From Epiperipatus broadwayi (Eukaryota > Onychophora > Udeonychophora > Euonychophora > Peripatidae): a DNA stretch of 64,000 bases. Below are positions 46,986-60,052 of the stretch, piece after piece (position 1 is the first letter of the stretch; each line of letters begins with the position of its first letter). The translations under genes and the position numbers were made by a program. The notes below the pieces were generated by a model. That model saw only the letters and a program-made list of their open reading frames with translations. It made no database searches and was not told where the DNA came from. The stretch spans positions 80,001 through 144,000 of the forward strand of contig JAQFVV010006640.1 of the NCBI GenBank assembly GCA_028023455.1, read 5' to 3'.

Positions 46986-48620
46986 CAAATAAAATGATTC
47001 AATTCAAATATATATAATAATATTAACTAATATAATTGTGATAATAATCATTTGTACCATAAATATAAATCCTCCCATAAATATTTTATTTGTTTTTTTA
47101 GTTTCAATAAAATAAAATAAAATATGAAACTCTCAGCTGCCAAACCTTCTAAATTGAAAGTTTATTTTAAGAAAAACTTATTAATGCTTGATCATCATCA
47201 TTTACAAATTATTACCACTATCCCTGCACATCTCCCAATGGATTGCATAATTTCTAGGCTTGTGGGTATTATTAGCACATTAGATGTTAGAAACAAAATG
47301 TTTGAATTGAGTTAGAGAAATAAACACAAACTAAATAGATTAATAAGAAAGTAAAAATTTATTAACATGGAAATATATAAAACAGTTGTGTATTATACAA
47401 AATATTAAAATATAAAAGATATTTTAATTTAAGTTTAAGGTCTTATAATATGCACAATGATAAGATCTTACCACACGAAATATTTAATATATTCTAAGCC
47501 ATGGTTTTCTGTAGACATCATTCTTAAACTATCATCATCTGAGAAATTAGTGGAGACAATCATAATTTTTTTTTGCATTCATAATATTGGAGAAATCCAG
47601 TAGTATTAGTGATGATAGATCAGATATAGTGTTAGTGAGTTTCCATTTTTGTTTTCATAGCATTATTAAGGAAAGCACTGGCTTCTTTTGGCAAATTTCA
47701 ATGTCGGTTTCTGGATCTGGTTCCCTTTTCCAGGTGTTTTGTATGGTGTGGTTTTTGGTTATCTAGCCAATCATGGTAGATAGTTTTTTCTGTTAGTTAA
47801 AATTATCCATAGTTGCTATTATAAGTGTAATATTGAAATACTTTAAATTTTAGTCAACCAAATATCTTTATGATGAACCAGTGGTTTCACAACAGTGGAC
47901 CATGGTGACACTGCTTCTTAAATTTAGTCTTCGGATAAAGTAGGATAGATTAGATTCCTAGACTGGTTTGGAATGGAATCTACTAATTGTTTATTTTAGA
48001 CCTCTTTATACCTATATCATATTTTTCAACAAGTTTTCCAAACAACAGGATACATCACTAGCTATTGACTGCACTTGATCTCTGTTTCTTTCACAACACC
48101 ATGTCTTTTGGAAAATATTTTCTTTATCCCTCTGACAACATGTTACACAAACAAATTTAGAGATGTTAGATCATGATTTGATATAGAAACAAATAAAGAA
48201 AAGTAATAGTTCTTTTTTTCTCTTTTTCTCCATTTACTGTAGTTAATGATTTACGAAGAAAGAAAAATTGTTGCCGACATTTAAATTCTAAATACCTTTC
48301 AAAATATTACCAATTCCAAAATTTTAGTATAATTTAAAACTTCCCAAGAAATTTGCCATAAAAATGGAGGAAATTTTAAAGTTGCTATTTATTAAAAGCC
48401 AAATACAAAGAATATAAAATATTCTAATTCAAACTTTTTAAAGTGCATCAAAATAAGTTTTTTTCTTAATTTACAATACAATTTATCCTTAGGTTTCTCA
48501 TATTATCATGTAAATATTTAATAATAGTTTTCTTTTAATTTTTACGCGTTTACTCAAGTATAATATATATGTGTGCATATATGCATATGGTAGTTTAAAT
48601 ATCAATTTCTCAATTTCACT
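46985..48620 (+). repeat. Dispersed repeat R3, copy 2
   Basis: Same orientation as 34395-36950 but without the ~840-bp hairpin block. Matches are listed under copy 1. It has no long open frame and is unassigned. Confidence 0.65.
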
Positions 48621-49329
48621 GACTAGTATTTATTAAACAATTTTTTATGGAACTTTCATTTGTTATAGTTACAAATTCCCTTCACGGGAAAGTGTAACTT
48701 TTCATTTCTCATTTTTATGCTTACTACAATACAGAATCTTTATTCATTTCTCTAATTATATTTCTAGGCATTCATAAAATCTCCAGGCTGTAGATAGAGG
48801 AATGGCCTTCAGATATAAAAGTTATCTGTGAATAAGAATAGTAATGTAAATAAGCAGTTTCTGACAATGGCACAACAGTCACTATCAGGAAGTGATGAGG
48901 AAGACAGTGGTGTGTTTACTTCTATAAAATGCCATAATTTGTATGATGGTTGATGTATAATGGGGGTTGTTGACTGCCATTAAAAAGTCAACACTCTATT
49001 GAGTGATGGATAAGTGACAGCATTTTTCCAAGTCAGAAGAAGATTATTATAAGTAACAATGATGAGTAGAAAGTGATAGATGGATGTTCATTTTATGAGA
49101 TTTAGTTAGCACATTAAGATTTCTATGGAGATTATTTCTGGGCTAAAAAGACAATGGGAAACCTTTTATCTTATAAATTTCCTTGTTTATTGCATCTAAA
49201 GAAATTTTTACATTTTGTATTGAGACCTTGCTAGGGATGGTTCTGGTGTATTGCTTGGATGGAGTTGACATGAAGCTACTCAAGTCATAAATCTGAAAAA
49301 TCTTCATTAAGTTCATTCATTGAAAGAAA
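48621..49329. other. Region upstream of LINE endonuclease remnant
   Basis: Less AT-rich than average from 48780 on. It may include the 5' part of the LINE that follows (short frame LSGSDEEDSGVFTS near 48885), but no ORF1 domain was recognised. Confidence 0.35.
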
Positions 49330-50455
49330 ACACATTGAGAATTGGCATGTTCAAGGTTAGATCATTAAGAAGAGCCAGAAATTGAAAAATTTGAATAAAG
49401 GGCTGTGCATAAATAATATTGATGTTATAGAAGTAAGTAAAATGAGGTGCAAGGGATAGGCAGAATAAGTAGTGGAAAAGTTTAGTTATTTTATTTGTTG
49501 AATGTTAGACTATTAATGAGATTGACATTGCCATAGGGAAGAAAATTTGGATTAGTCTGACAAAGACTGACTTATTGACAATAGTCTGATGAATGAGAAT
49601 AAATGCAAATCCTATGGATTTGGTATATGTTAACTATGAATCAAGATTATATTGAAATTGATGAAAAATATGAGTAGATGAATTTTCCAATGTGAGGAAG
49701 AAAATACATGCATATTTCTATTGGGTGATTGTAGTGTTATTGTTGGGAAAGGTAAGGAAGGAAAGATAGTTAGAAATTATGGTTTTGGAAAAAAATAAAA
49801 AAGGTAACTGGCTTGTGCAATTTTTTAAAGAGAATGTGTAGGTGATTGCAAAAATTCATACAATAAGATGGTATACATTGAAAGCTTCAGGTGATAGAGA
49901 ACATTATCAAATTGATTATTTATTGATTCAGAATAGATACAAAAATGCTATTAAAGGGTCACATGCTTTTTCCTGGTACTGATATAAACTCACATCATAA
50001 TTTGGTTATGGCTAAATTAAAGTTGAGCTTAAAAAGAAGGGAGAAAATATGTAAGATGGGACGTAGATAAATTGAGACAAATGAAAAGATGAAAAATTGG
50101 TTTAATATGTGAAAATGCAATAAAAAGATTGTTAAAGATAAAAAATAATTATGATAAGTGTTGGTGTAGGATTAAATAAGGATTCTTAAAATTAACAAAA
50201 AATGAAATAGTAAGTATTTCATTAAAGAAAGCTAAATGACTTTGGATAACTGAAGGTATGTGGGAAAATATGGAAACATGGGGAAATGGAAGATCACAAA
50301 TCTTGAGGAAGGACAAAGTGCATATAGAACAATTAATAATGATCTAAAAAGAAAAACAGATTTAGCAAAAGAAAAATGATTGGAGGAAGAAAGTAATGAG
50401 ATAAAAATGAGTCAACAGATAAAAAGATATGATCTGATATTTGAAAGAATTAGAA
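49330..50455 (+). pseudogene. LINE endonuclease domain remnant (RTE-like)
   Basis: Translated across many frameshifts, it gives an NWHVQG start (where N-W/V-R is expected), INNIDVIEVSKMRCKG, a GDCS(V) block followed by VGKGKEGKIVRNYGFG, then QIDYLLIQNRYKNAIKGSHA and TDINSHHNLVMAKLKL. These are, in order, the apurinic-endonuclease-like motifs of RTE-type LINEs (N, E, GDFN, QIDY, SDHNLV). The linker follows with ENMETWGN and DLAKEK/RYDLIFERI. Catalytic residues are partly replaced (SDH reads SHH). The match stops at about 50455, where a different repeat starts. The RT part expected next appears at 57730. Confidence 0.82.
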
Positions 50456-50660
50456 CTGTCACAACTCAACCTCACAACCCTATTTTCCATGCTAGGGTGC
50501 CACTAGACTATTCAAACCTAGAAGATTTATAAAGGTAGCAGATACATACAGTTGAGGTTACTCTTTTATCAAACAAAAAACTGCAGTCACCAATTTTCAG
50601 AGGAGCTGAGCTATAATATTATGTTGTGTATTTAAAATTTTCAATTCTTGATTTTAAAAT
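50456..50660 (-). repeat. Dispersed repeat R4, copy 2
   Basis: It begins AACTGTCACAACTCAACC. In reverse it matches 18085-18200 (GTATCTGC, TTTATAAAT, CTTCTAGGTTTGAAT, CTAGTGGCACC). Its junction at 50455 interrupts the LINE linker. Confidence 0.5.
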
Positions 50661-51082
50661 ATTATATAAAAATAAGTTACTGTCCATAACTTCAAAACAT
50701 TATTATTACACACACACACAGATTAAAACACAATTCTGGAAACCAAGTTAACAATTAAATATATTTAATTTATGTATATGCACAGATTGGTACATTTAAT
50801 AGATTTAAGTTTTAATATTTGCTAAGCACAAATATGCTACATAGAATACACATATAAGCAAATTGATTTTTTTAACTCCAGGTTACAAGTTCGCATCCAA
50901 ATCACTATCAGCTTACTGATATACCAATGTGATCAATGCAAAACAAAGATGCTAGCATAGAAAAGCTATGCTGACAGGAATGTGCATCTGTAGCATCATA
51001 TTATTAAAGAAATAATGATTCTCATCCAGGACAGGAATGTGCATCTGTCTGGCAAGGCAATCATTTGGAAATATATATATAT
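50661..51082. other. Unassigned repeat-like sequence
   Basis: It contains a local duplication (GACAGGAATGTGCATCTGT at about 50973 and 51032) and a short (AC) run. It ends in a (TA)n tract bordering element E2. Confidence 0.4.
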
Positions 51083-54000
51083 ATTCTAACCTCCCCCCAC
51101 GCATCCTCACCCCAAAAAGATACTGTTTATTACGAATATTCCGGGTTCTAGCTCAGTTAACAAATAAATAAATGAAATATTCAGCATTGATTAAAATGAT
51201 TACTAGCTCTAATTTCTAAAATACAAATACGGTTCAATTTTAAAATGAATTAACCAATATTTACTATTTTCATGAGACATGGAGTGACAATACGGGGAAC
51301 GAGATAGACTACATTGAGCCATTATCCACACGATACTAACTCAATGGCATAAGAACACTATTCCCCCTTTTTACTATACCAAATAACTAACTCATAGTAT
51401 TCTTACGACTTTCTGAGCTCTATTCACTATGATTAAAATAATAATCATATCCTAATCTTCTTTATAACAAGAATCTAGCTTAATTAAATAAAATGAAGTA
51501 AAATAAAATAAAATAAAATCTCAGGTTCATAAATTGTATTCTAACTGATTTAAAATTACGGTAGTAAAATATGAAAAGGGAATTTTATGTCATAATCTTA
51601 CTACACAGCAACTAACAATAATAAAAATAATAATAACAATAATAATATAATATAATCTTATTTCTTCCTAAATTGAAATAAATAAATACGTATGTGGTAG
51701 TATTTTAATAATCTGACAACAGAATACGTGTGGCAACATTAGCATATAATTTAATGTAATATTGTGGCAATCGACTTACGACCAATAAATAATATAAAAT
51801 TATGATCTTTTAATTTTAACATACCAATAAATTCTCAAAAATTATTATAACACTTTTATGTTTACCTTTTTGTGCAAAAACTATATGTCTGTTTCAATTA
51901 TAAATGTATCGTGATTTCATGCATCCATGTGGAGAAATAACAACGCGGACACAAAACTTTAAAATAAATTTAAAACAAAGTTTATTAACAACATAAATAA
52001 ATTAACAATATTTTTACACTATATACATTGGATATCCCTTACTTTCATATCTCAACTTAGTTTATTAGTTTATAAAATGAAACCAAAATACTATTTATTT
52101 TTCCTAGTTAAATCTTATCTTTTTAACACTTAAGAAAATACAGTATTATTACTTGATTTATTATTATGGTTAGCTTGTTACAAAATGCATTTCTTATATG
52201 ATTATCACTAACACTTTGCATCCCTAATATTATTAAAATTATATTTTTTACAAAATTTACATTCGTAGTAAAATTCTACTAAATAACAAATTTTAGTTTT
52301 ATATTGGTTGTATGGAATCTTACAAAGTCAAAACATTGTTCTACATTCGGTATTAGGTTTTTATTGTTCATTATCCGATGTTTATTAATCCTAATATTCT
52401 CATTCAAGCCTTACTTCGGATGATATAATTACAACCATTAACATACCATGCACAAGTATATGTTTATTATACATTATTGAACTATTTTCTTAATAAATAT
52501 GCAATACTTATTTTCTAAATATTATTTAAAACATTCAAATTTTATTATCACTTTAAAAAAAATACTTGGTTTAGATTTCTTTTCAAAATCTTATATTCAT
52601 TTCTGAATTAATTTTACAATGTATTATATGATTCTTTCTCTCTTTATGATATTTTGGACTTTCAATTTTAAAGTTACACAATTCTATACATTCCAGCAAA
52701 TAAACTATTCTTACATAAACGATAACATATCTTCAGTTCTATTTTATTCATTATTTCTTTGAAAATATCTTTCTGACCGATGCAGATTCACGAAATAAGG
52801 ATAGCGAAGATAGATGCATAGGATCAAAATACAACTAGAATATTACTCGTCATAAACCTTGACAATCATGGCACAGTGAATTAAAAGACACTATAGAGGA
52901 GTGACCTTTACCTGTCTACCAACCTCTATTATAGGAACGATGCTAAAGCTATTTCTTCAGCTTTATTATAACATCAAAAAGTTTAAAGATATGCAAAAAC
53001 ACTGTCCAAACCATATGTGTTCAGTCATAGGGCTTAGTTAACTATACTGAAATCACACAAAACTAAATATGATCCAAATCCTTTATTTTCCTATTTCTTA
53101 AAAAAAAACATCATCTTGGTTTCCTCTCCACTAGTACTTCCAAGTCACTATCCGATCTTATTTCTCAAGATTTTTCTATACTGTACATCGACAAATACAT
53201 ATCTGCATTTCTAACAATAATAAAATTCATTTATTTTAAAAACTATTCCACTGTTCTATAAGAAAATCTTTTTACTACTTTCCTCATATATTTAATCATA
53301 TACAAACTATTTTAAAATATCTGAATACTTTATCACATGAAAGTTCAAAAGAATCACACAATTGTTCTGTTAAATTATATTATTAATATACTTTAAATAA
53401 ATTATTGCATGCATATTCCAAATTACTCCTATCTCATTATATGTTAAAAATGTTGTATAAAATGTGTACATATAATTTAAACTTTCACACTTCATTCTTA
53501 ATCAATAGATGATCTAAAAAAAAATACATTATGCATTATAAATAAATATCAAAATTACCAAACGATCTTTATCTTCTCGATCACGTTCCGTAGGCTTCAC
53601 CATCCCATTGATTCTTGTAGATATAAGACTCACATACATACACTTTATTTTTTAAACAATATTTCTATAATTTTATCAAGCTATTATATTTAAATCTCAA
53701 TATTACTAAATTTATGTTTATATGTCTTCCCTAATCTCACATAACATTTTATATTTTAAAATAAATTAGTAAAAACATTTAAACTATATTTACTGTACTT
53801 CTTTATCAAATTTCCTTGAAAACCGTTCATATTAAAGCTAAAAAAAAATGTTTATTATTTCTTCTTCTGTCACTTAATGTTCTTCTCCCTGCTTGTTCAA
53901 TTTTAAGGCAAAACAATTATTGCTCTGTTTAATAAATATTCATAGATGACAATCCTTGGTTTTTTATAATATTTAATACAATTATTAATTATGATATTAA

Positions 54001-55850
54001 TTAATCCCGTAAAGAAAAACGTCTACATATTCTCTTCTAATATTTTCTGCTAATATTTTCCCATGCAACTTTTACGATGCATCTTCTAGGTACTTTTATT
54101 TAAATATTCAATAAAATTTTTCTGTTTCCATGGATCCATTTTCATTAAGTAATTTAAATTTATATTTTCTAAATCAAGCATTTCTCCAATAAACACTTTA
54201 TAATATTTTTTAATTCTTCTTAGAGAAAGTTTTTTCTATTCCTTTTTTTTTTTTTCATAAAACACAATAGCTCTTTCATATTATTCTATAACTTTTTTCT
54301 TTCTTTTAAAATTCTGGTACTATATATTTTATAATGTTTCCTTTAAAAAGATAAACATTCTTTCTTCATTATAACTTTTACATAATTTTTCTTTATAATA
54401 AACGCATCTTAATTTTTTCCATAGAGAAGAATAAAATAACTTCAGAGTAGCCTTATAAAATTGTGCGTCATAATTTTTCCTGACGGCAAACAACCTCTCT
54501 TTTAAGTTTTCCGTATAGCGTCCAAACCATATTCCTCTGAGTTACAATAATAAGTTTCTGGTTGAGCATAAATAAAGCTGTATCAAGGCACTTTACAAAT
54601 ATTTTTCCTTTAGCAATATTTTTAGGTATTTTTTTCTGTAGTACTTCCATTTTTACCGTAAGGTTTTGGCTAAACTTGAATAAAATCACTGGCAAGAAAA
54701 CTTTTAAAATTAGCCCTCCATGTAAAGGCAGTCAAAATATTATATGTTAAAAAAACTTTTAAAATAAATACAAAATTTTAAAATTATATCACTTTTCTAG
54801 CTTACGGTCTTATCCAGCTAAAAAAATATGTTACTCCCTCCTTCACTTACACATTACTTTCTCCCGCTCCGTCTAATTTCTATTTTTCGTCTGCTAAATT
54901 ACCTCCGTTGATTGGTTAATGACTTTTTTAGCGTGAACAAATTTACACATTTTAGTTTTATAATAGATTACCCTTTAAAATAAAGAATTTATGACGTCAT
55001 GTCTTAAATATTACTTAGAATAGTATTTTTAAATTCAATTATAATTTTATCAAAATCATTTAAACTTTAAAACAATTATTAAAACAATATTTAATACCTA
55101 TTTTAATATTAATATTTAATTTATCTTGTTTTTATTTAAACAAAATATTTAATTTTTTATTAACTGTATTCAACTTTTAAACACTACCTAAATATTACAT
55201 CATTTAAACATTTAAAATAACTATTTAATATTTCAACATTCATTTCAACGATAGACAGCAATTACATTTAGTTCCATAATTCACAAACTTTATTATTATA
55301 TTCTAACAAGTGTGTGTGTGAAGGTATATAATATACAGTCACATGATTACTAACTTTATCAGATGATTTTTTAATTTACGTCTCGGTCTAAATTACCAAA
55401 ACTGATATATTTTATAAAAAATTTGGAAAATAATTTAAAAATGTAGAACTAAATATAATTCTCACCATCATAAAGTTTATTTTAAAATATATTAGATTAA
55501 ATTTGAATATTAACTATAATTATAATATTACATATCGTTTTTATTTAATTTATTAGTTTTAAAACATTACAATTGGATTGTTAATATACTTTTAACTATT
55601 TATAGCTGTGTTATTTTATATGGCCAGCTTTTACAACCATAAGCAAGGATATAATTAAGCTTTATTTAACTGTTTTCTTTTAAAATAATCCATTACACTT
55701 TTATATACCAGGTATTTTCAGCCTTAAATTGTACTATAAAATCTAATTATCCTACTATTATTTATATATCATACAAACATATCTTAAAATTTAAAATTTT
55801 TTAGTAATTGACCATTCTACCTTATTATGACCTATAGATAAGGGCACAAT
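51083..55850. mobile_element. Element E, copy 2 (~4.8 kb, unclassified)
   Basis: The left border after (TA)n is TTCTAACCTCCCC, a diverged TTGTACCCT. The right border GATAAGGGCACAAT runs into (TA)n, and read in reverse gives ATTGTGCCCTTATC, an inverted match to the E1 left end. It aligns with 22683-27826 over its length through the blocks listed there. A TGACGTCAT palindrome lies at 54994-55002. The coding remnant at 54468-54695 is the best-preserved part. Confidence 0.75.
54120..54695 (-). pseudogene. Element E coding remnant (copy 2)
   Basis: The 75-codon open frame 54695-54468 includes KIPKNIAKGKIFVKCLDTAL and NQKLIIVTQRNMVWTLYGKL, and is preceded by CTTGCCAG, an acceptor-like site also present in copy 1. 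Past the stop, shifted frames still give protein-like stretches such as RRIKKYYKVFIGEMLDLENI and NYLMKMDPWKQKNFIEYL (about 54230-54120). Homology to copy 1 at the protein level supports a once-functional product. I do not recognise the family. Confidence 0.5.
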
Positions 55851-55950
55851 ATATATATATATATAAAAAACTTATAAATCCAAGATATATATATTATAGA
55901 TATATAGACATATCCCTTTTATATATATATATATATATATAAAGGGAATG
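55851..55950. repeat. (TA)n tracts with perfect hairpin
   Basis: CCCTTTTATATA... and ...TATATAAAGGG (55914-55946) form a perfect palindrome around TA repeats; a second TA tract borders element E2. Confidence 0.85.
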
Positions 55951-57288
55951 CTATATGTGGGGAATAGTGATCTTTGCTGGCTTACTGTTCCAACTGGAGT
56001 ATAAGAAGATAAATGGTGTAGTAAATAAATCTATGACTATTATCAACAAGATGGCTACACTTATGGGCCATGCATTCAGTTGGGTATTATCCTGTATATT
56101 AATGTGGCACAAGGGAATAAAAATCTAATGTGCCTCTCCAGATTACATTAACATAAAACACCCATACATCCTTCCACCAATACTGATTCAATTATACAAC
56201 AAATAGCCCAAAATCCACACACCTTAAACTAACATAATCTTATAAATCAATGCAGCCATTTATGCCCATTTTTTATATTATAAATTTAAACTAAATTTAT
56301 AAGAATGGAAATAATAAAAGCAAACATATAAAAAAATAGATAACAAATAATTTAAATTTCTATTTAATCAGATAAGAGACTTTATGAGTTATTTACTGTT
56401 TAGATTGAGTATTTGAAAAGTTCTTATTTTAGATAATTAAAGTTCATATTTTGTTTAAGATAAAAGTTCATACTTTTCATGGTTTCAGATTACTAGATTT
56501 CATAATTTGCAGTTTTTGATGCATCACACAATTCCATTCGAAATCCATTTAATATTAATGTTGTTTTCACAAGGACATGCTTTTTGGGAACCATCACTTT
56601 GGAGGCTGCCTCAACTGGTGCAAGTACAGGAGAAAATAAAATTAATTGCATGAGCCCTGTTGTGTATTTGTAAATTATTGAATGTAAATGTCATGTACTT
56701 GTGTCATTACTCTAGTAAATAAATTTAAAGATGGTGCTGCAGTCAGTTCTTGCTCCTGAAAGAGATGTTTGATAAACTGATAAGGATAAAATAATGCAGA
56801 ATCTTATTCTCACTCTCTCAGTCCAGGATTTTCCAGTATGGAGCAGATAGAAAATATGTTGGAATAATTAATAGGATTCCATGACAAAGCCATAAATGTA
56901 AAATGGCTAAAATGATTAAAATTGTAAGGTCTGAACATGTACGGGTAAACTTTTGAACTTTATAGCATTACACAGGATTTATTATATTTGCTTTATCAAC
57001 TAATATGTAAAATATTTGTGTTTTTATTACTGTTTAAATATAAATTAAAATTATATAAAATGTCAAGAATCAGCTCATTTTATTTCTTATGCTCTCTGAG
57101 TGGTTTTCTGAAAAATAGAAACCCTCAGACAAAGCAAGTCCTACATTTTGGAGATCTGCAATACACATAAATATGTTTAAAAAATTATATAAGCAACAAG
57201 AGCAATATAAAAGAACAAAACTCCAATTTGCAAAAGTTTTCTTTTCTTGTTTTTATATTTTTTTGAATTTCTTATCATCAAATTGCAG
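55951..57288. other. Unassigned, locally less AT-rich
   Basis: A frame near 56565-56690 reads FTRTCFLGTITLEAASTGAS before a stop, suggestive of decayed coding sequence, but no family or splice sites were recognised. Confidence 0.3.
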
Positions 57289-57389
57289 GACTGATCTTGC
57301 CTGGCTTCATGTTGATCATATTGGTGATGATGATTTTCTCTGTAGACCATGTGTTCATTTGCATCGTTTATTGGGCAGTTCACTTTTAT
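57289..57389 (+). CDS. Candidate exon encoding a membrane segment
   Basis: A strong branch/polypyrimidine context and CAAATTGCAG precede a frame beginning GLILPGFMLIILVMMIFSVD and continuing HVFICIVYWAVHFY. It is very hydrophobic with Trp and Cys, GC-richer than its flanks, and open past a weak donor (TAT|GTGGGA) to TAA at 57428. It may be a transmembrane exon of a host gene, or a relic inside the nested insertion block separating the two LINE halves. I do not recognise the protein. Confidence 0.28.
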
Positions 57390-57729
57390 GTGGGAACATC
57401 AGATTTTATTATTATAAATTTTTTTAATTAATCTTTTATCTGATTGATCGGTTGAATGTCCTCAAGGGCTTGTTTGCTATTATATCATTTCAAAATAAAA
57501 AAAATTATTTCCATTCTATCAAGATTTAAAAATAACTTTTAACGGAAAATGATTAGATTTTATTTTCTTTTACATTCCTCTAAAATAATCTTATCTTTTT
57601 CTTTTAAGTAATTATTTAATAACTTGTCATCTGTGACATTATTATATATTGATTTAAATAAATTTATTAATTTTTTAAATTTCTATTTCAATGATTTTAT
57701 TTATCAATATTTCTTTTATTATTTGACAG
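57390..57729. other. AT-rich spacer
   Basis: Nothing recognised before the LINE RT region resumes. Confidence 0.5.
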
Positions 57730-59340
57730 TGATATAACGGCAATTAGAAATATCAGTTGGGAGAAAGTGAGATTACAGATAATAATGGAAATAATTTTAA
57801 CTGATTGCAGTGATATATTAAAAAGATGGAAAGATTATCTTCAATGTCTGTTTAAAAAAGAAAATAATTGAATTAATTATGAACTTGAATATGAAGAAGA
57901 TATTGAAATAAATGATAAAGGTATGGACATATTTCCAGATGAAGTAATAAAGTCAATTGCACAAATGAAGAATGGCTGTTTGAATTGATATAATATATAC
58001 AGAATTTTTGAAAGAAATGGAAAAATTTACTATGAAAAAAATAGTTGAACTTTGCAATTTGATATATAATAGTGGAATCTGGCCTGAAGATTTTTTATAC
58101 ACCATAATAATTCCAATTGCTAAAAAGAAAAAAGATGTTAAATGTGAAAAGTACAGGACATGCTTCTAAAGTTTTAGTGAGGATTTCAACTTTAAGAATG
58201 TATGGGAAGGTACAGTGTTATATTGGAGAAGAACAGTTTAGTTTTCAGAAAAGGTAAAATACAACAAATGCTATTGGTTTTTTTAGAACAGTTGCAGAAA
58301 GATATATTGAATGGATAAAGAAATGAATATATGTTTTGTTGATTAGGAAAAAGCTCTTGATAGAGTAATCTGGAATAAACTTATGAACATCTTAAAAAAT
58401 AAAGGAGTATTTTGAAAAGATAGAAGATTGATTTGGAATATGTATACTGGACAAAGTACATTAAGTAGATTGGGATATAATGAGATTGTTGAAATGAATA
58501 TAGAAAGAGGAGTTAGGAAAGGATGCATTATATCATCTGTTCTTTTTAATATTTATTTAGAAAGCATTCTAAATAATTATTATGACTTTGAAGGAGCAAA
58601 TGGTGGAGATAGAATAATAAAATGTACAAGATTGCAGGTGATATGGCTCTTATAGCTGAGGATAAAAAGTGTCTTCACAATATGTTAAATAAATTGGGAG
58701 AAGAGTGTATAGAAAATATGGAATGAAGGGTAATGTTGAGAAGACTAGGTGTTTATGGATAGAGAGAATGCTAAAAGACTGCAAATTGAAATTTATGATA
58801 ACATAGTTCAATAGGTAAAGAAATTTAGATATTTGGATAGTTGATTGAGTGAGGATGGAAGAAGTAAAGATGAAATTAAGATAAGAATAGCATTGGCAAA
58901 TGAGGCATTTATTAAGAAAAAGAAAATATTTTGTAGACTTTTGAAGAGACAATTAAAAAAAGGATATGGGGTGTTCTATTGCATGATTGTGAAATGTGAA
59001 CAATGATTAATAAATTTAGAAACAGATTGGAAACCTTTGAGATGTGAACATGGAAAAGAATAGAAAAAAAATCAGTTGGATAAATAAATTAACAAATAAT
59101 TTTTGAAAAAAGTAAATGAAAAAATAATAGGAAATCAGAAAAAGAAAGAGGAATTGGATTGGACCTATATTAAGAAAATAGTTTAATAAAAGAAGTTTTG
59201 GAGAAAATGGTGTCTGGAAGTAAGAAGAAAGAGTGGAAAAGACTAATATTGTTGGATGAGAAATGAGAAGAGTTGCATAGAATTGAAGTGGGCAATAAAA
59301 AGAATGGAATGGAAAACAATAGATGAATTTATAATGTGAC
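57730..59340 (+). pseudogene. LINE reverse transcriptase region (RTE-like)
   Basis: With many frame changes it reads DILKRWKDYLQCLF, FPDEVIKSIAQMKNG, LCNLIYNSGIWPEDFLYTII, FRTVAERYIEWI, a CFVD...EKALDRVIWNKLM block (the xDxxKAFD region), LGYNEIVEMNIERGVRKGC and SVLFNIYLESILN. Then come ADDMALIAEDKKCLH (catalytic ADD), NVEKTRCLWIER, FRYLDS, LSEDGRSKDEIKIRIALANE and ISWINKLTN. This is RT palm through C-terminal region in the normal order. It starts at the point in the linker where the endonuclease half at 49330-50455 stops, in the same orientation. Confidence 0.85.
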
Positions 59341-60050
59341 TACTCTCTGGACCTATCTATGAAACAGAATACTATAGATGATTGATGAAATAGTGATTTA
59401 CAGAATGCATATGTCTATATTATGCATAGATTTGCTTGATATAGAATGCTATAAAAATGTTTAAGGCTTTAACTAGGACCTATAAAAATTTCATCATAAG
59501 ATATTAAGATATACATTAAAGCATGGTCAATAAACACATTATCTTAATCTGTCTTCTATTAAGCTATCTACACACATCAAAAATCAAATATAAATCTTGC
59601 AACCTTTACAGTCATACAGTTTAATGACATTATATTTGAAAATAAAGACTTGCTCTTTTTTGAGTTTTATTAAGCTGATAAATTCATCAAATACTCAAAC
59701 TGCACCTTGAGGAAGTAAACCACTTGAAAAAAATATTGTGACAGCATCAAAGATAATATCAACATAGTGCCTTACATATACGAGGAAATACCAAAGCACC
59801 ACTAAAAACAAAATATATTTAAACAAACCATAAAAGCATTTTTTTATTTTCTGAAGAAATCGATTTATCCATTATGGTAATAAGTTTCATAATTATTAAC
59901 ACAAATTATTATTACGTTTTTTTCTTAATGTGATTAATAAAAGTCACTCTCGTTTTCTAGCAAGTTGGTAATTTTATAATGTCACTCTATTTGTCATAAA
60001 TTTTAACTTTTATAACATTACAATTAATTTTCTCCTTAAAGTATTAATCT
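59341..60050. other. AT-rich spacer
   Basis: The 3' end of the LINE is not sharply definable; nothing else recognised. Confidence 0.5.
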
Positions 60051-60052
60051 TT

